Counted from the first letter of the stretch, positions 1 through 11,967 are shown. The stretch: DNA of 34,169 nt from Deferrisomatales bacterium (GCA_024277875.1 JAJRUI010000078.1:1-34169); one strand, 5' to 3'. Program-made: numbers and translations. The notes: a model not told the origin generated them from the letters alone.

Positions 1-22
1 CTGGCGCGGGGACAGGTACGGA

Positions 23-1417
23 TCACGCCCGGGAGTCGGCGAGGTTGCCGGCGGGAACGGCCGCTCGGGGCGGGGTGTCCGGCCCCCCGGCCGGGGCCGC
101 GCTCACCACGTTGGGGAACAGAAACTCGGGATACGCGCTCAGGCCGTGTTCGGAGAAGTCGCACCCGGTGAGCTCTTCCTCTGCCGTGAGCCGGATGCCC
201 ATGGCCGCCTGGATCGCCTTGAACAGGGCGAAACTCGAACCGAACGCCCAGGCGAAAGCCACGACGATGCCGAGGGCCTGCACGCCGACCACGCCCCAGC
301 TGAAGCCGCCCGCATCGAACAGGCCCGCAGCCAGGGTTCCCCACGCGCCGCACACACCGTGGACAGACACGGCGCCCACCGGGTCGTCCACCCCGATCCG
401 GTCGAAAAACACCACCGCCTCGGTCACGAGCACTCCGGCGATGAGGCCGATCAGCACCGCCGACAGGGGACTCACGGTGGCGCACCCGGCCGTGATGCCC
501 ACCAGGCCGGCCAGCGCGCCGTTCAGGGTCATGCCCACGTCGGGCTTCCCGAACCGCAGCCAGGTGTAGTACACGGTCGAGACCAGGCCGCCGGCGCCGG
601 CCAGGGCGGTGGTCACCGCGATCAGTGCGATCGAGGTGTCGCCGGTGGTGGTGGACCCCGCGTTGAACCCGAACCACCCGAAGAACAGGATCAGCACGCC
701 CAGGGCGGACAGCGGGATCGAGTGGCCGGGCAGGGCCTGGGGCTTGCCGTTCTTGTACTTGCCGATCCGGGGGCCGACCACGATGGCCCCGGCCAGGGCT
801 GCCCAGCCGCCCACCGAGTGGACCACGGTGGACCCGGCGAAGTCGATGAACCCGAGCCCTTCGAGCCACCCGGACCCCTTGTACAGGCTGCCCCACGCCC
901 AGCTGCCGAACACCGGGTACACGATCGCGGTGATCAGCACGCTGAAGATCAGGTAACTGCTGAACTTCATACGCTCGGCAACCGCGCCCGAGACGATGGT
1001 CGCAGCGGTGGCCGCGAACACCACCTGGAACATGAAGAACGCGTAGATCCAGGGATCACCGTCGGCGGCGAAGTCGCCGAGCATGAAGCCCGACGTGCCC
1101 AGCCACCCGTTGGACACCCCGAACATGATGCCGAAGCCGACGAAGAAGAACGCCAGGGCGCCCATGCCGAAGTCCATGAAGTTCTTCATCAGGATGTTGC
1201 ACGCGTTCTTCGCCCGGGTGAACCCGGCCTCGACCATGGCGAACCCGGCCTGCATGAAGAACACCAGGAACGCGGCCACCAGGGTCCACACGTAGTTGAG
1301 GTGGGTCTGGACCACGTCGGCGGTGAGTGGGGTGTCCCCGGCGGCGGCGATCGCCGGGACGGCAAGGACCAGGGCTGTCACGGCCCAGCGCAGCGGTCTG
1401 GCGGTTCTTTCACGCAT
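23..1417 (-). CDS. amtB: Ammonium transporter (Amt family)
   Basis: Inner-membrane ammonium channel, about 464 aa. I start it at the ATG at 1417, which has a GAGGAG ribosome site just upstream; the open frame runs further but without family similarity. Residues 1-26 look like a cleavable signal peptide ending in AAA. Then come about 11 membrane segments. The Amt signature GFAMVEAGFTRAKN lies near residues 59-72. The two pore histidines are visible as VVHSVGG (H200) and SVHGVCG (H353). The C-terminal cytoplasmic tail contains the usual DFSEHG-Y type motif that contacts PII. It is divergent from the PII gene rather than following it in one operon, which is the more common order. A sigma-54-like promoter lies about 70 bp upstream of the start. 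Confidence 0.96.
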   Translation of the reverse strand: MRERTARPLRWAVTALVLAVPAIAAAGDTPLTADVVQTHLNYVWTLVAAFLVFFMQAGFAMVEAGFTRAKNACNILMKNFMDFGMGALAFFFVGFGIMFGVSNGWLGTSGFMLGDFAADGDPWIYAFFMFQVVFAATAATIVSGAVAERMKFSSYLIFSVLITAIVYPVFGSWAWGSLYKGSGWLEGLGFIDFAGSTVVHSVGGWAALAGAIVVGPRIGKYKNGKPQALPGHSIPLSALGVLILFFGWFGFNAGSTTTGDTSIALIAVTTALAGAGGLVSTVYYTWLRFGKPDVGMTLNGALAGLVGITAGCATVSPLSAVLIGLIAGVLVTEAVVFFDRIGVDDPVGAVSVHGVCGAWGTLAAGLFDAGGFSWGVVGVQALGIVVAFAWAFGSSFALFKAIQAAMGIRLTAEEELTGCDFSEHGLSAYPEFLFPNVVSAAPAGGPDTPPRAAVPAGNLADSRA

Positions 1418-1483
1418 CTGTCGTCTCCTCAGGGGGTGCGGTTCGCGAAACGAAAGCGGGCTGGTGTCGACGGGTGGGCGTAT

Positions 1484-1499
1484 TTCAAGGCGCGTGCCA
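1484..1499 (-). promoter_or_regulatory. Sigma-54-like promoter for amtB
   Basis: Read on the minus strand the sequence is TGGCACG-CGCC-TTGAA. The consensus is TGGCACG-N4-TTGCW. The -24 element is perfect and the spacing is exact; the -12 element has A where C is usual. A start site would fall near 1473, about 55 bases before the amtB start. Nitrogen-controlled sigma-54 expression is normal for amt genes in other bacteria, so context supports the call. Confidence 0.55.
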
Positions 1500-1598
1500 G
1501 CCCGGGCCCGAGCCCGGATTTCGCTTCCAACCTGCCGTGGCTGCGGCGGAAACCGTTGTTCGTGCGCTGGGATGCAGGGGATGGGGGAGGGGGTATGC

Positions 1599-2221
<623 letters not shown>

Positions 2222-2242
2222 ACCGTCGCCCGGCGGTGGTGT

Positions 2243-2400
2243 TTAGCAGGTTGCGGAAAAAGCAACCTGCTACGCGCCCCACGGAAGGGGCGCCAAATCG
2301 CGAGGTTTGAAACCCGAGTGATTTGAAAGGCCTCGACTGGGTCGCCCCCGAGAGGCCGTTGCGGAAAAACCCACGGACGGGTTTTTCCGCATCCTGTTAG
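2243..2400 (+). repeat. Structured repeat element, copy 1
   Basis: 158-bp element between the convergent PII and DUF4139 genes. The ends are inverted repeats of about 19 bp, TTAGCAGGTTGCGGAAAAA against CTAACAGGATGCGGAAAAA read from the other end (16 of 19 match). Hairpins: 2244-2254/2262-2272 (11 bp, loop GGAAAAA); 2274-2280/2287-2293 (loop ACGGAA); an AAATC/GATTT stem around 2295-2325; 2329-2334/2352-2357; 2361-2372/2379-2390 (12 bp, loop ACGGAC). The last stem carries GGGTTTTT and could end transcription. The element's edge supplies the TAA stop of the DUF4139 gene (2397-2399). Copies 2 and 3 are at 5436-5669 and 18301-18457. Confidence 0.9.
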
Positions 2401-3977
2401 AAGCCCGCCGGCCGGAGGTCCTTCGGGAACTCCAGGGCGTACTGAAGCCGGAGGACCTCGTCGGCCCCCGGGACCAGGGTGCGGCGCCACAGGAGGACGC
2501 CGGGAAGGTCCTGGAACGCGGTGTCGTCCGGGGGGGTGGACCCGTCCAGGCTCACGCTGAGGCGCTCGTCCTTGGAGACCGGTGTTTCCACCACCACCTC
2601 GATCCGGACCGGGTCGGGGTGGCGGTTCGCCAGGTCGATCCGGTACCGCCGCTCGACCCGCCGCTTCCCGCCGAACAGCCCGGTCTTTTCCTTGAAATCC
2701 CGGTCCAGGCGCAGCGTCACGTCCACCTGATCGTCGGGCCCGAACGCCCACGTCAGCTTCTCGCCGGGGCGAAGGGGCGACTGGGAGCCGGTACCCACGT
2801 AGTGGGGGCCCCGGAACCGGTCCGCCCGGCCGCCGGGCCAGATGCCGTCGGCGTCGTAGGTGAACCGGGCCATGACGAACGCCGTGGGCGACCGCCGGGG
2901 AAACGCGCGCAGGAACACCTTGGCAGGGAACGCCCGGGAGGCCACGGGGAACCGGTGCTGCCGGGCGCCCGAAGGCACGGTGACCCGGCCGGGCACCCGG
3001 TACACGGTGACGCCCGCGCGGGTGGTGGCCCGGGCGTCCGGGCCCGCGCCTGCGACGGCCTCTGTCCGTGCGCCGGCGATCATCGCCTTCTCGGCCCGGG
3101 ATGCCAGGGGGGCCGGCCGGGGTTCCCACAGATCCACGAACCACGGAGTCGGCCGGGGCGGGGCCACGGCCCGCCGCGGATCGGCCGTGGCCACCGACAG
3201 GGAGACCGCGTCCCAGTCCTCGCCCGTCCGTTGTGAGACCACCGCGGCGGTCTCCAGCACCACTTCGCCCGGGCCCCACAGGAGCCTTGCCGCGGCCCGG
3301 GGCTCCCACCGGGCCTGTCCCACCCGGTAGGACAGCCGGACGACCGCCTCGCCCCCGGGGTCGGCCGCGACGCGCACTTCGGCCCACGGCCGCTCCCTGC
3401 GCCGGGTGCGCAGGTCGTCGAGCTGCGCGCGCACCGCGTCGGCTCGCCCGCGAAGGTCCTGTTCGGCCTGCCGGGCGTCCCGGATCCCGGCCAGGGCGGT
3501 CTGCGCGCCCGCGGAGACCGCCTCCCACTCGGCGGCCCACTGCCCGGGCGGCTCGCCGGCGCGGGCCTGGCCTGCGGCTCGGATCACGGCGTCGATGTAC
3601 GCGAGCCGCCGGTCCAGGGCGTTGGCCCGGTCTGCCGCGCCGTCCGCCTGCCGCACCAGGTCCCGGAGCCGCGTCTCGAGGTCCCGCTCCCGGTCGGTGG
3701 GGGCCTCCACCGGGTGGTCGGTGCGCACCGCCACCGACAGGACCGTGGCGTCGCCGGTCACGACCCGGACGGCCAAGCTCTCCGGGTCGAGTTCCGGAGC
3801 CAGGGGGCCCACGGTCCACGCGCTCTCCCCGGGGGGAAGGGTGAGGTCGAGTTCCCGCTCTACGAGCGCGCCGCCGGGGAAAACGGTGACCGCCGCCACG
3901 GTGCCGGAGACGGTTGCGGCCCGGGCGGCCGGGACGAGGAGCGCGGCCACGGCGAGTGCAGCGCAGACGATTCGCAT
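2397..3977 (-). CDS. DUF4139 domain exported protein (MuiA-like)
   Basis: About 526 aa, started at the ATG at 3977 behind a GGAGGT site; ten extra codons upstream are unlikely to be translated. It opens with a signal peptide (MRIVCAALAVAALLVPAARA). Residues about 22-110 match the DUF4140 N-terminal domain (TVFPGGALVERE). A heptad-like, Arg/Glu-rich coiled-coil stretch follows at about 100-190, then the large beta-rich DUF4139 domain to the C-terminus. This is the architecture of the 'mucoidy inhibitor MuiA family', whose biochemical role is unknown. The stop codon lies inside the edge of repeat copy 1, so the natural C-terminus may have been reset by insertion of that element. Confidence 0.85.
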   Translation of the reverse strand: MRIVCAALAVAALLVPAARAATVSGTVAAVTVFPGGALVERELDLTLPPGESAWTVGPLAPELDPESLAVRVVTGDATVLSVAVRTDHPVEAPTDRERDLETRLRDLVRQADGAADRANALDRRLAYIDAVIRAAGQARAGEPPGQWAAEWEAVSAGAQTALAGIRDARQAEQDLRGRADAVRAQLDDLRTRRRERPWAEVRVAADPGGEAVVRLSYRVGQARWEPRAAARLLWGPGEVVLETAAVVSQRTGEDWDAVSLSVATADPRRAVAPPRPTPWFVDLWEPRPAPLASRAEKAMIAGARTEAVAGAGPDARATTRAGVTVYRVPGRVTVPSGARQHRFPVASRAFPAKVFLRAFPRRSPTAFVMARFTYDADGIWPGGRADRFRGPHYVGTGSQSPLRPGEKLTWAFGPDDQVDVTLRLDRDFKEKTGLFGGKRRVERRYRIDLANRHPDPVRIEVVVETPVSKDERLSVSLDGSTPPDDTAFQDLPGVLLWRRTLVPGADEVLRLQYALEFPKDLRPAGF

Positions 3978-4041
3978 CGGGACCTCCGTGGAGGCGGGGC
4001 GGTGCACACGCGGTCGAACCTACCAGCCTCCCAGGTCCACC

Positions 4042-5274
4042 TCAAGCGGGCCGCCGGGCACTTCCCTTCGCGGGTTTGCCGGCGGCGGCCGCCCCGGGCG
4101 GCCGAACCCCCAGCACGAGGCCGCTGGAGGCGAGGCACAGCGCTCCCAGGTACCCGCACACCAGGGCCAGGTTGCCGTCGCTCACGTCCAGCAGGTGGCC
4201 GCTGAGCCACGGCCCGAGGATTCCGGCCACGAACCCGTAGGCGGTGAACACCAGGCCGAACACCGCGCCGAAGTGGGCCGGGCCGAAGCACTCGAGGATC
4301 AGCGGGGCGGACACCGCGAACAGGGTTCCGAACGCCACGCCCACCAGCGCGGTCAGGGCTGCCGCGGTCGCGGGGGTGTGGGCAAGCGGCAGGGCCAGGT
4401 ACGCCGCGCCGGCCGCGGCGAACGCGGCACACAGGGTGACCTGGCGGCCCACCGCGTCTGACAGGGCGCCCATGGCGATCCGGCTCACGCCGTTGGCCGC
4501 CCCGAACGCGACCAGGAGCGCCACGGCCCGGTCCGGAGTGAACCCCTTGAGCCGGCCCACGGTGGTGGCCAGGGTGACCATCGCGATCCCGGCCGCGCCC
4601 TGCATCGCCCACACGGCCCACAATAGCCACAGGGCCCGGGTGCCCAGGCTCTGCCGGGCGGTCAGGGACGGGACCTCCGGGCCGGAACCGGCCGGCGCCC
4701 CGGCGGGCCGGACCACGAACGCGGCCGAAACGCCGCCCACGACGAGGATGGCCCCGGCTGTCACCAGGTTCATGGCCCGGTACCCCAGCGCCTCGGTCAT
4801 CGCCCGGAACGCCGGGGCCATCACCGCGGCCGACCCTGCGAACGCCAGGTTCACCACCCCGGACGCCAGGCCCCGCCGCCGGGGCCACCACAGCTGGGCC
4901 GCGGTCTGGGTCGGGATGTACACGAAGCACGATGCCGCGCCCACCGCGAACGCCCACAGGTAGATCGCGGCCATGGACGGCGCGAACGCGGCCAGCACCA
5001 GGGCCCCGGCGGTGAGGGCCTGGCCCGCGAACACCAGCCGCCGGGTGCCGAGGCGCTCCTGCCACCGGCCCACCGGGTACATCAGGAGCCCGATGGCGCC
5101 GAGCATGAAGAACAGCGTCGCGCCCACCGCCCCGCGCCCCACCCCGAACGACGCCTGCCAGTAAGGGGACGCGATCCCGGGGTATCCGAAAACGACGGCC
5201 CCGTTGCCGGCGATCGCCACGCAGCTGGCCGCCAGGGTGCGCGCGGCGGTCCCGGTTTCCGGTTTCCGTTCCAT
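4042..5274 (-). CDS. MFS transporter, OFA-like
   Basis: About 410 aa with twelve predicted membrane helices. The ATG at 5274 is preceded by GGGAGAGGA. The fold is that of the major facilitator superfamily: the loop after helix 2 carries GRWQERLGTRR, a variant of the GxxxDRxGRR motif, and the second half repeats it as GALSDAVGRQ. The overall look, with GYPGIASPYW at the start and FVYIPTQT in the middle, is closest to the oxalate/formate antiporter (OFA) group, which exchange small carboxylates. The substrate cannot be read from sequence. It stands alone on the minus strand downstream of repeat copy 2, which would lie in its leader if transcription starts far upstream. Confidence 0.85.
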   Translation of the reverse strand: MERKPETGTAARTLAASCVAIAGNGAVVFGYPGIASPYWQASFGVGRGAVGATLFFMLGAIGLLMYPVGRWQERLGTRRLVFAGQALTAGALVLAAFAPSMAAIYLWAFAVGAASCFVYIPTQTAAQLWWPRRRGLASGVVNLAFAGSAAVMAPAFRAMTEALGYRAMNLVTAGAILVVGGVSAAFVVRPAGAPAGSGPEVPSLTARQSLGTRALWLLWAVWAMQGAAGIAMVTLATTVGRLKGFTPDRAVALLVAFGAANGVSRIAMGALSDAVGRQVTLCAAFAAAGAAYLALPLAHTPATAAALTALVGVAFGTLFAVSAPLILECFGPAHFGAVFGLVFTAYGFVAGILGPWLSGHLLDVSDGNLALVCGYLGALCLASSGLVLGVRPPGAAAAGKPAKGSARRPA

Positions 5275-5353
5275 GTCCTCTCCCGTCCCAACCGTCGTTC
5301 CGGCCCGGCCACGGTACCGGCGGCGGGCCGGGGGATCAAGCCCCGGCCCGGGT

Positions 5354-5367
5354 TTGACCCCGGTCAA
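5354..5367. promoter_or_regulatory. Inverted repeat upstream of the MFS gene
   Basis: Perfect TTGAC-CCCG-GTCAA palindrome about 80 bp upstream of the MFS start codon. Its size suits a dimeric repressor site. No regulator gene adjoins it, so the call is tentative. Confidence 0.3.
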
Positions 5368-5435
5368 GGCGCGGCCCCAAGCCGCCGCCTACCCTAACCA
5401 GAGAAATCAGAAACCGGGAACCGGTCACCGACTTC

Positions 5436-5669
5436 CTAACAGAATGCGGAAAAACCCCATCCGTGGGTTTTTCCGCGACGGCCTCTCGGGGGCGGCCCCG
5501 TGACTCGCCCCATCCATGGGGCTCGCCCGTTGGGTGTTTCTGCGAAACGTCCGATTCCGTTTTCCTGCGGAATCGTCGAGGCCTTTCAAATCACTCGGTT
5601 TTCAAACCTCACGATTTGGCGCCCCTTCCGTGGGGCGCGTAGCAGGTTGCTTTTTCCGCAACCTGCTAA
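5436..5669 (-). repeat. Structured repeat element, copy 2 (long form)
   Basis: 234-bp member in the opposite orientation to copy 1. Read on the minus strand its outer parts are nearly identical to copy 1. An extra 76 or so bases lie inside the loop of the fourth stem. The insert forms two more hairpins: GATTCCG/CGGAATC (5553-5559/5568-5574, loop CAGGAAAA) and GCCCC/GGGGC (5507-5511/5518-5522, loop ATGGAT), so both new loops also show GGA. Its right end overlaps the AAGGAGG ribosome site of the small membrane protein gene at 5682. Confidence 0.88.
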
Positions 5670-5681
5670 GGAGGATCGAAG

Positions 5682-6128
5682 ATGACGACGGAGACGGCGG
5701 GCGTGGCCCGGCCGGCGGGGGACCCGGACCGGGCGTTCCGGATCGGCCGGCGGGTGCTCCTGGCGGCTGTGGCGGTGTTCTGCGGGCTGTACTACCCGGT
5801 GCCGGGTCTCCTGGCGTCGAGCCTGATCCCGTTCGTGGCCCTGGCGGTGGTCGGGTTCGTGGTGGGGTTCGCGGCCCGGGGCCGCACGGCCGGCGCGTAC
5901 AGCGTGGCGGCCGGACTGGTGGTGGGCGCGACCCTCCTGCGGCGGATTGCTACTTGGGAGTACGGTCCAGAGACGTTCATGTTCGACGGTGTCCTGGCCG
6001 GGTACCCGGCGTGGAGCGTGTGGCTGGCCGAGGTGCTCCGGGTGGGCGCAAACCTGTGGCTGCTGTGGACGGGCGCCCGGGCGGGCCGGGCCGTGCGGTA
6101 CCGGCTGGGCCGTTCCCGGGGTCGGTGA
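5682..6128 (+). CDS. Small integral membrane protein, unknown function
   Basis: 148 aa; not recognised. The start ATG at 5682 follows AAGGAGG at 5668-5674, a site shared with the edge of repeat copy 2. After a charged N-terminus of about 22 residues there are three to four hydrophobic stretches, around residues 24-42, 45-64, 70-86 and 110-130. The C-terminus is Arg-rich and so probably cytoplasmic by the positive-inside rule. There is no signal peptide or enzyme motif. It converges with dnaE2 with only 4 bp between the stop codons. Confidence 0.7.
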   Translation: MTTETAGVARPAGDPDRAFRIGRRVLLAAVAVFCGLYYPVPGLLASSLIPFVALAVVGFVVGFAARGRTAGAYSVAAGLVVGATLLRRIATWEYGPETFMFDGVLAGYPAWSVWLAEVLRVGANLWLLWTGARAGRAVRYRLGRSRGR

Positions 6129-6132
6129 CGGG

Positions 6133-9171
<3,039 letters not shown>

Positions 9172-9174
9172 GGC

Positions 9175-10590
9175 TCACGGCCCCTCGCCGTGGCGGTACC
9201 ACCGGCCGCCGGCCCGGAACACCCACCACAGACCGGCCGGTCCCCGGACGAACCGGTACTCCCGGCGCACCTCCCGGTGCCACCAGCCCCCGCTCACCTC
9301 GAAGGGGCCGGCCACGGTGGGGGCCCGGGCCGCCTCCGGCGCGGGAACGGGCCGGTCCAGGAGGCGGCGCACCACGGGGCGCATGCCGACGGCCCGGGGT
9401 CGGGGCCCGGGCAGGGGGCCGTCCAGGGGCTCCCACGCGAACCGGGCCTCCGGAAGGTGGGCGTCCCGGAGCACCGCCCGCACCACGGCGCCGTTCCCCA
9501 ACTCGGCCCGTACCCGGGCCAGGGCCCGCGCCGCCGCGTCCGGGTCCCGGCGGGGCCGGGCCGCGAACAGCTCGACCTGGACCGGCTGCCGGCGCACCGG
9601 CACTGCGGTGAGGCGCAGTTCCTCCACCGGCCCGGCAGGGGCCGCGGCCTCCAGGCGTAGGCGCACCAAGTCCAGCAACCGGCGGCCGTCGCAGGCGGGG
9701 GCGGCCGGCCGGATCCGCTCCTCCCGGCCGGGCCCCAGGCCCAGACGTAGCTCGGCCACGGCCTCGCCCCGGCCCGCCATCTGCCGGAGCAGGGGATCGA
9801 GCCGTTCCTTGATACGGAACAAGAGGCGGTCGGTCCGATCTTCGGGATGATCGAACCGGGCGGCGGCGACGGGCAGGGCCGTGTCGGGGGGCGGGACCAG
9901 GGGGGCCCACGCCCGGCCCGTGGCCAGGCGGTGGAGCCGGAGGGCTTCGGGGCCGAACCGCTCGCGCACCCCGCCGGCTGGCAGGGCTGCGAACGCTGCC
10001 ACCGTGGTGATTCCCAGCCGCTCCAGGGTCGTTGTCAGGCCCGGGGCCAGGCCGAGCCGGGCCAGGGGCACCCGGCCCACGGCGGCGCCCTCCTGTCCGG
10101 GATCGGCGAACACGACCCGGCCGCGGCCCAGGCCGGCTCGGGCCGCGGCCCACGCGCCGAACCGGGTAAACCCCACCGCGATCCGGGCGCGCAGCCCCAG
10201 CGCCTCCACGGCGCCGGCCACCTCCCGGGCCCACCGGTCCACGGAGCCGTAGAGCCGCTCCAGGCCGGTGGCGTCCAGCCAGAACGTACCCGCCGCGCCG
10301 CCGGCGGGCTCCACGGCCGGGCTGAACCCCCGGAGCACGGCCAGGGCCCGGCCCCGGGCGGTCGCGATTTCGGCAGCAGCCACGGGGGCGGCCCGCAGGG
10401 CCGGGCAGGCGGCCACGGCTGCGGCGTGGCCGGTGCCCGGCCGGACCCCCGCCCGCCGGGCCGCCCGGTTGGCCCACCGGATCCGCCCCCGGCCCACCAC
10501 GGCGGCCGGCCCCGACGCCCACCCGGGCCGCCCGAGGAGCAGGACCTGGAGCGGGAGGGCGGGCAGGTCAACGCAGGCCGTCCGGTCCAC
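9175..10590 (-). CDS. imuB: ImuB, Y-family polymerase-like mutasome adaptor
   Basis: 471 aa with a GTG start at 10590 that overlaps the end of imuA by 23 bp. The fold follows Y-family polymerases (palm, fingers, a thumb with helix-hairpin-helix near residues 185-220, little finger). The catalytic DxD and SxDE motifs are not intact: the first reads ACVDLPALPLQ and the second FWLDATG. This is normal for ImuB, which is a non-catalytic hub. QVELF at residues 338-342 fits the beta-clamp binding consensus QxxLF, matching the known role of ImuB in tying DnaE2 to the clamp. The C-terminal 100 residues resemble the ImuB tail (WHREVRREYRFV). Confidence 0.93.
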   Translation of the reverse strand: MDRTACVDLPALPLQVLLLGRPGWASGPAAVVGRGRIRWANRAARRAGVRPGTGHAAAVAACPALRAAPVAAAEIATARGRALAVLRGFSPAVEPAGGAAGTFWLDATGLERLYGSVDRWAREVAGAVEALGLRARIAVGFTRFGAWAAARAGLGRGRVVFADPGQEGAAVGRVPLARLGLAPGLTTTLERLGITTVAAFAALPAGGVRERFGPEALRLHRLATGRAWAPLVPPPDTALPVAAARFDHPEDRTDRLLFRIKERLDPLLRQMAGRGEAVAELRLGLGPGREERIRPAAPACDGRRLLDLVRLRLEAAAPAGPVEELRLTAVPVRRQPVQVELFAARPRRDPDAAARALARVRAELGNGAVVRAVLRDAHLPEARFAWEPLDGPLPGPRPRAVGMRPVVRRLLDRPVPAPEAARAPTVAGPFEVSGGWWHREVRREYRFVRGPAGLWWVFRAGGRWYRHGEGP

Positions 10591-11188
10591 GCAGCACCTC
10601 GGCGCTGGCCCGGCCGGCCGGGCCCAGGCGGTCCTTCAACGTCTGGACCCGGCACCGGAACCGGCCGGGGCCGGCCCGTTCCCACACGGCCTCGGCCCGC
10701 ACCGACACCCGGGGGCCCAGGGAGGGAGCTTCCGGGGACTTCCGGGTGAGGCACACCCCCGCGACCCGGTGCCGGTCGGCCAGGCCGGCCAGCCGGGCCT
10801 GGTCCGGCACGGGTACCGGGGCGCGGCCCAGGTCGAGCACCACGAGCCCGAACCCCCCGGACTGGACCAGCCGGCCGGCGGCCCGCAGGGCCCGGCGGGC
10901 GTCCGGCGCCCGGACCACGGCCAGGGCGGCCAGGTCCACGCCGACGTCGGCCGCGTCCGGGGGAAAGAACGTGCCGCCGGCCGTCGCGATCCACGCCGCG
11001 GGCTCCCCCTGGCGCTGGGCGTCCCACACCAGGGCGAACGCCGGGGACAGGCAGCTTCCGCCGCCCGGGCCGGACAGTTCGGCCAGGCGGCCGGCCAGGG
11101 CGCCCAGGGCCCAGGCGTCCCGGGGCGGGTCCCTGGCGAGCCGCCGGGCCGGGACCACGCCCGGGAAGTGGAGGGCAGGGTGTCCCAC
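10568..11188 (-). CDS. imuA: ImuA-like RecA-fold mutasome protein
   Basis: 206 aa, GTG start at 11188, 4 bp after the lexA stop. Assignment rests on position between lexA and imuB together with the RecA-like strand pattern: AAWIATAGGTFFPPDAADVGVD and GFGLVVLDLG (interrupted by residues typical of the family), and the C-terminal RCRVQTLKDRLG. There is no intact Walker A motif, as in other short ImuA proteins. ImuA is thought to hand RecA to, or form part of, the mutasome. Sequence conservation in this family is weak, so the name leans on context. Confidence 0.8.
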   Translation of the reverse strand: MGHPALHFPGVVPARRLARDPPRDAWALGALAGRLAELSGPGGGSCLSPAFALVWDAQRQGEPAAWIATAGGTFFPPDAADVGVDLAALAVVRAPDARRALRAAGRLVQSGGFGLVVLDLGRAPVPVPDQARLAGLADRHRVAGVCLTRKSPEAPSLGPRVSVRAEAVWERAGPGRFRCRVQTLKDRLGPAGRASAEVLRGPDGLR

Positions 11189-11192
11189 GGCC

Positions 11193-11798
11193 TCAGCCCA
11201 GGGACCGGCGCAGCTCGACCACCCGGCCCAGCACGTGGACCGCGTCCGGGTCGGGGACCAGCGGCGGGTAGGTCGGGTTCTCGGCGTGAAGTTCGACCCT
11301 GCCGTCCCGCAGGCGCAGGCGCTTGACCGTGGCCTCGTCCCCCACCCGGGCCACCACGATCTCCCCGTCCCGGGCCGTGGCCTGGCGCCGTACGACCACC
11401 ACGTCCCCGGGCAGGATGCCCGCGCCGGTCATGCTGTCGCCGGTCACCCGCAGGGCGAACAGGTCCCCGTCCCCGGCCGGCAACACCGCCGGGAGGTACC
11501 CCTCCAGGTGTTCCACTGCGAGGTCCAGGGGGCCGGCCGGCACCCGGCCGAGCAGGGGAACCCACGTCGGGGAACCCGGTGGCCTGCCGGCCAGCCGGTA
11601 GCCCCGGGCCCGGCCCCGGGCGGCCGTGAGCCGGCCGTCGGCCACCAGGGCCTCCAGGTGGTGGCGGGCGGTCTGGACCGACCGGAACCCGAACGCCTCC
11701 TGGACCTCTCGCACGGTGGGCGGGTGGCCCGACAGAATCCGGTCGCGGACGAACGCGTACACGCGGCTGCGGGTGTGGCCGGGGGGGGTGCGGCCCAT
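11193..11798 (-). CDS. lexA: LexA repressor (SOS regulator)
   Basis: 201 aa, started at the ATG at 11798 behind GGAGGAA; the much longer open frame upstream is spurious. The N-terminal winged helix covers residues about 1-70 (TVREVQEAFGFRSVQTARHH). The self-cleavage bond is Ala88-Gly89 in VPAGPL. The catalytic dyad is Ser122 (GDSM) and Lys159 (TVKRL); these spacings match the E. coli protein. RecA filaments would trigger cleavage and release the imuA-imuB-dnaE2 genes that follow. This is the 'LexA2 cassette' arrangement seen in many proteobacteria; another lexA may exist elsewhere. Confidence 0.96.
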   Translation of the reverse strand: MGRTPPGHTRSRVYAFVRDRILSGHPPTVREVQEAFGFRSVQTARHHLEALVADGRLTAARGRARGYRLAGRPPGSPTWVPLLGRVPAGPLDLAVEHLEGYLPAVLPAGDGDLFALRVTGDSMTGAGILPGDVVVVRRQATARDGEIVVARVGDEATVKRLRLRDGRVELHAENPTYPPLVPDPDAVHVLGRVVELRRSLG

Positions 11799-11827
11799 GG
11801 CGGTTCCTCCTGGCAGGGGGCAGGGCG

Positions 11828-11856
11828 TTTGTAGCAGACATATGTACGATATGCAA
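11828..11856 (-). promoter_or_regulatory. lexA promoter with candidate LexA operator in the spacer
   Basis: On the minus strand TTGCAT (11856-11851), 17 bp, and TACAAA (11833-11828) form a plausible sigma-70 promoter about 30 bp upstream of the lexA start codon. The spacer carries the palindrome CATAT-CGTAC-ATATG (11839-11853), which also contains the perfect 8-mer ACATATGT. A repressor there would block the promoter, which suits autoregulation by LexA. GTAC-ATAT-GTCT partly fits the GTAC-N4-GTGC box reported for LexA2 proteins. Confidence 0.6.
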
Positions 11857-11967
11857 GCCCCCGGCCCTGGAATCTCGGCGCCCCATCGGATATCTTGGTG
11901 CGACGCGGCCCGCCGGGCCGCGCCGAGCCAGGCGAACCGATGACGAATCGTTTCAGACCGTCCCCGC

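Noticed and set aside
2243-5669. Composite transposon bounded by repeat copies 1 and 2
   Set aside because: No transposase lies between the copies, no target duplication is seen, and the genes inside have ordinary local composition.
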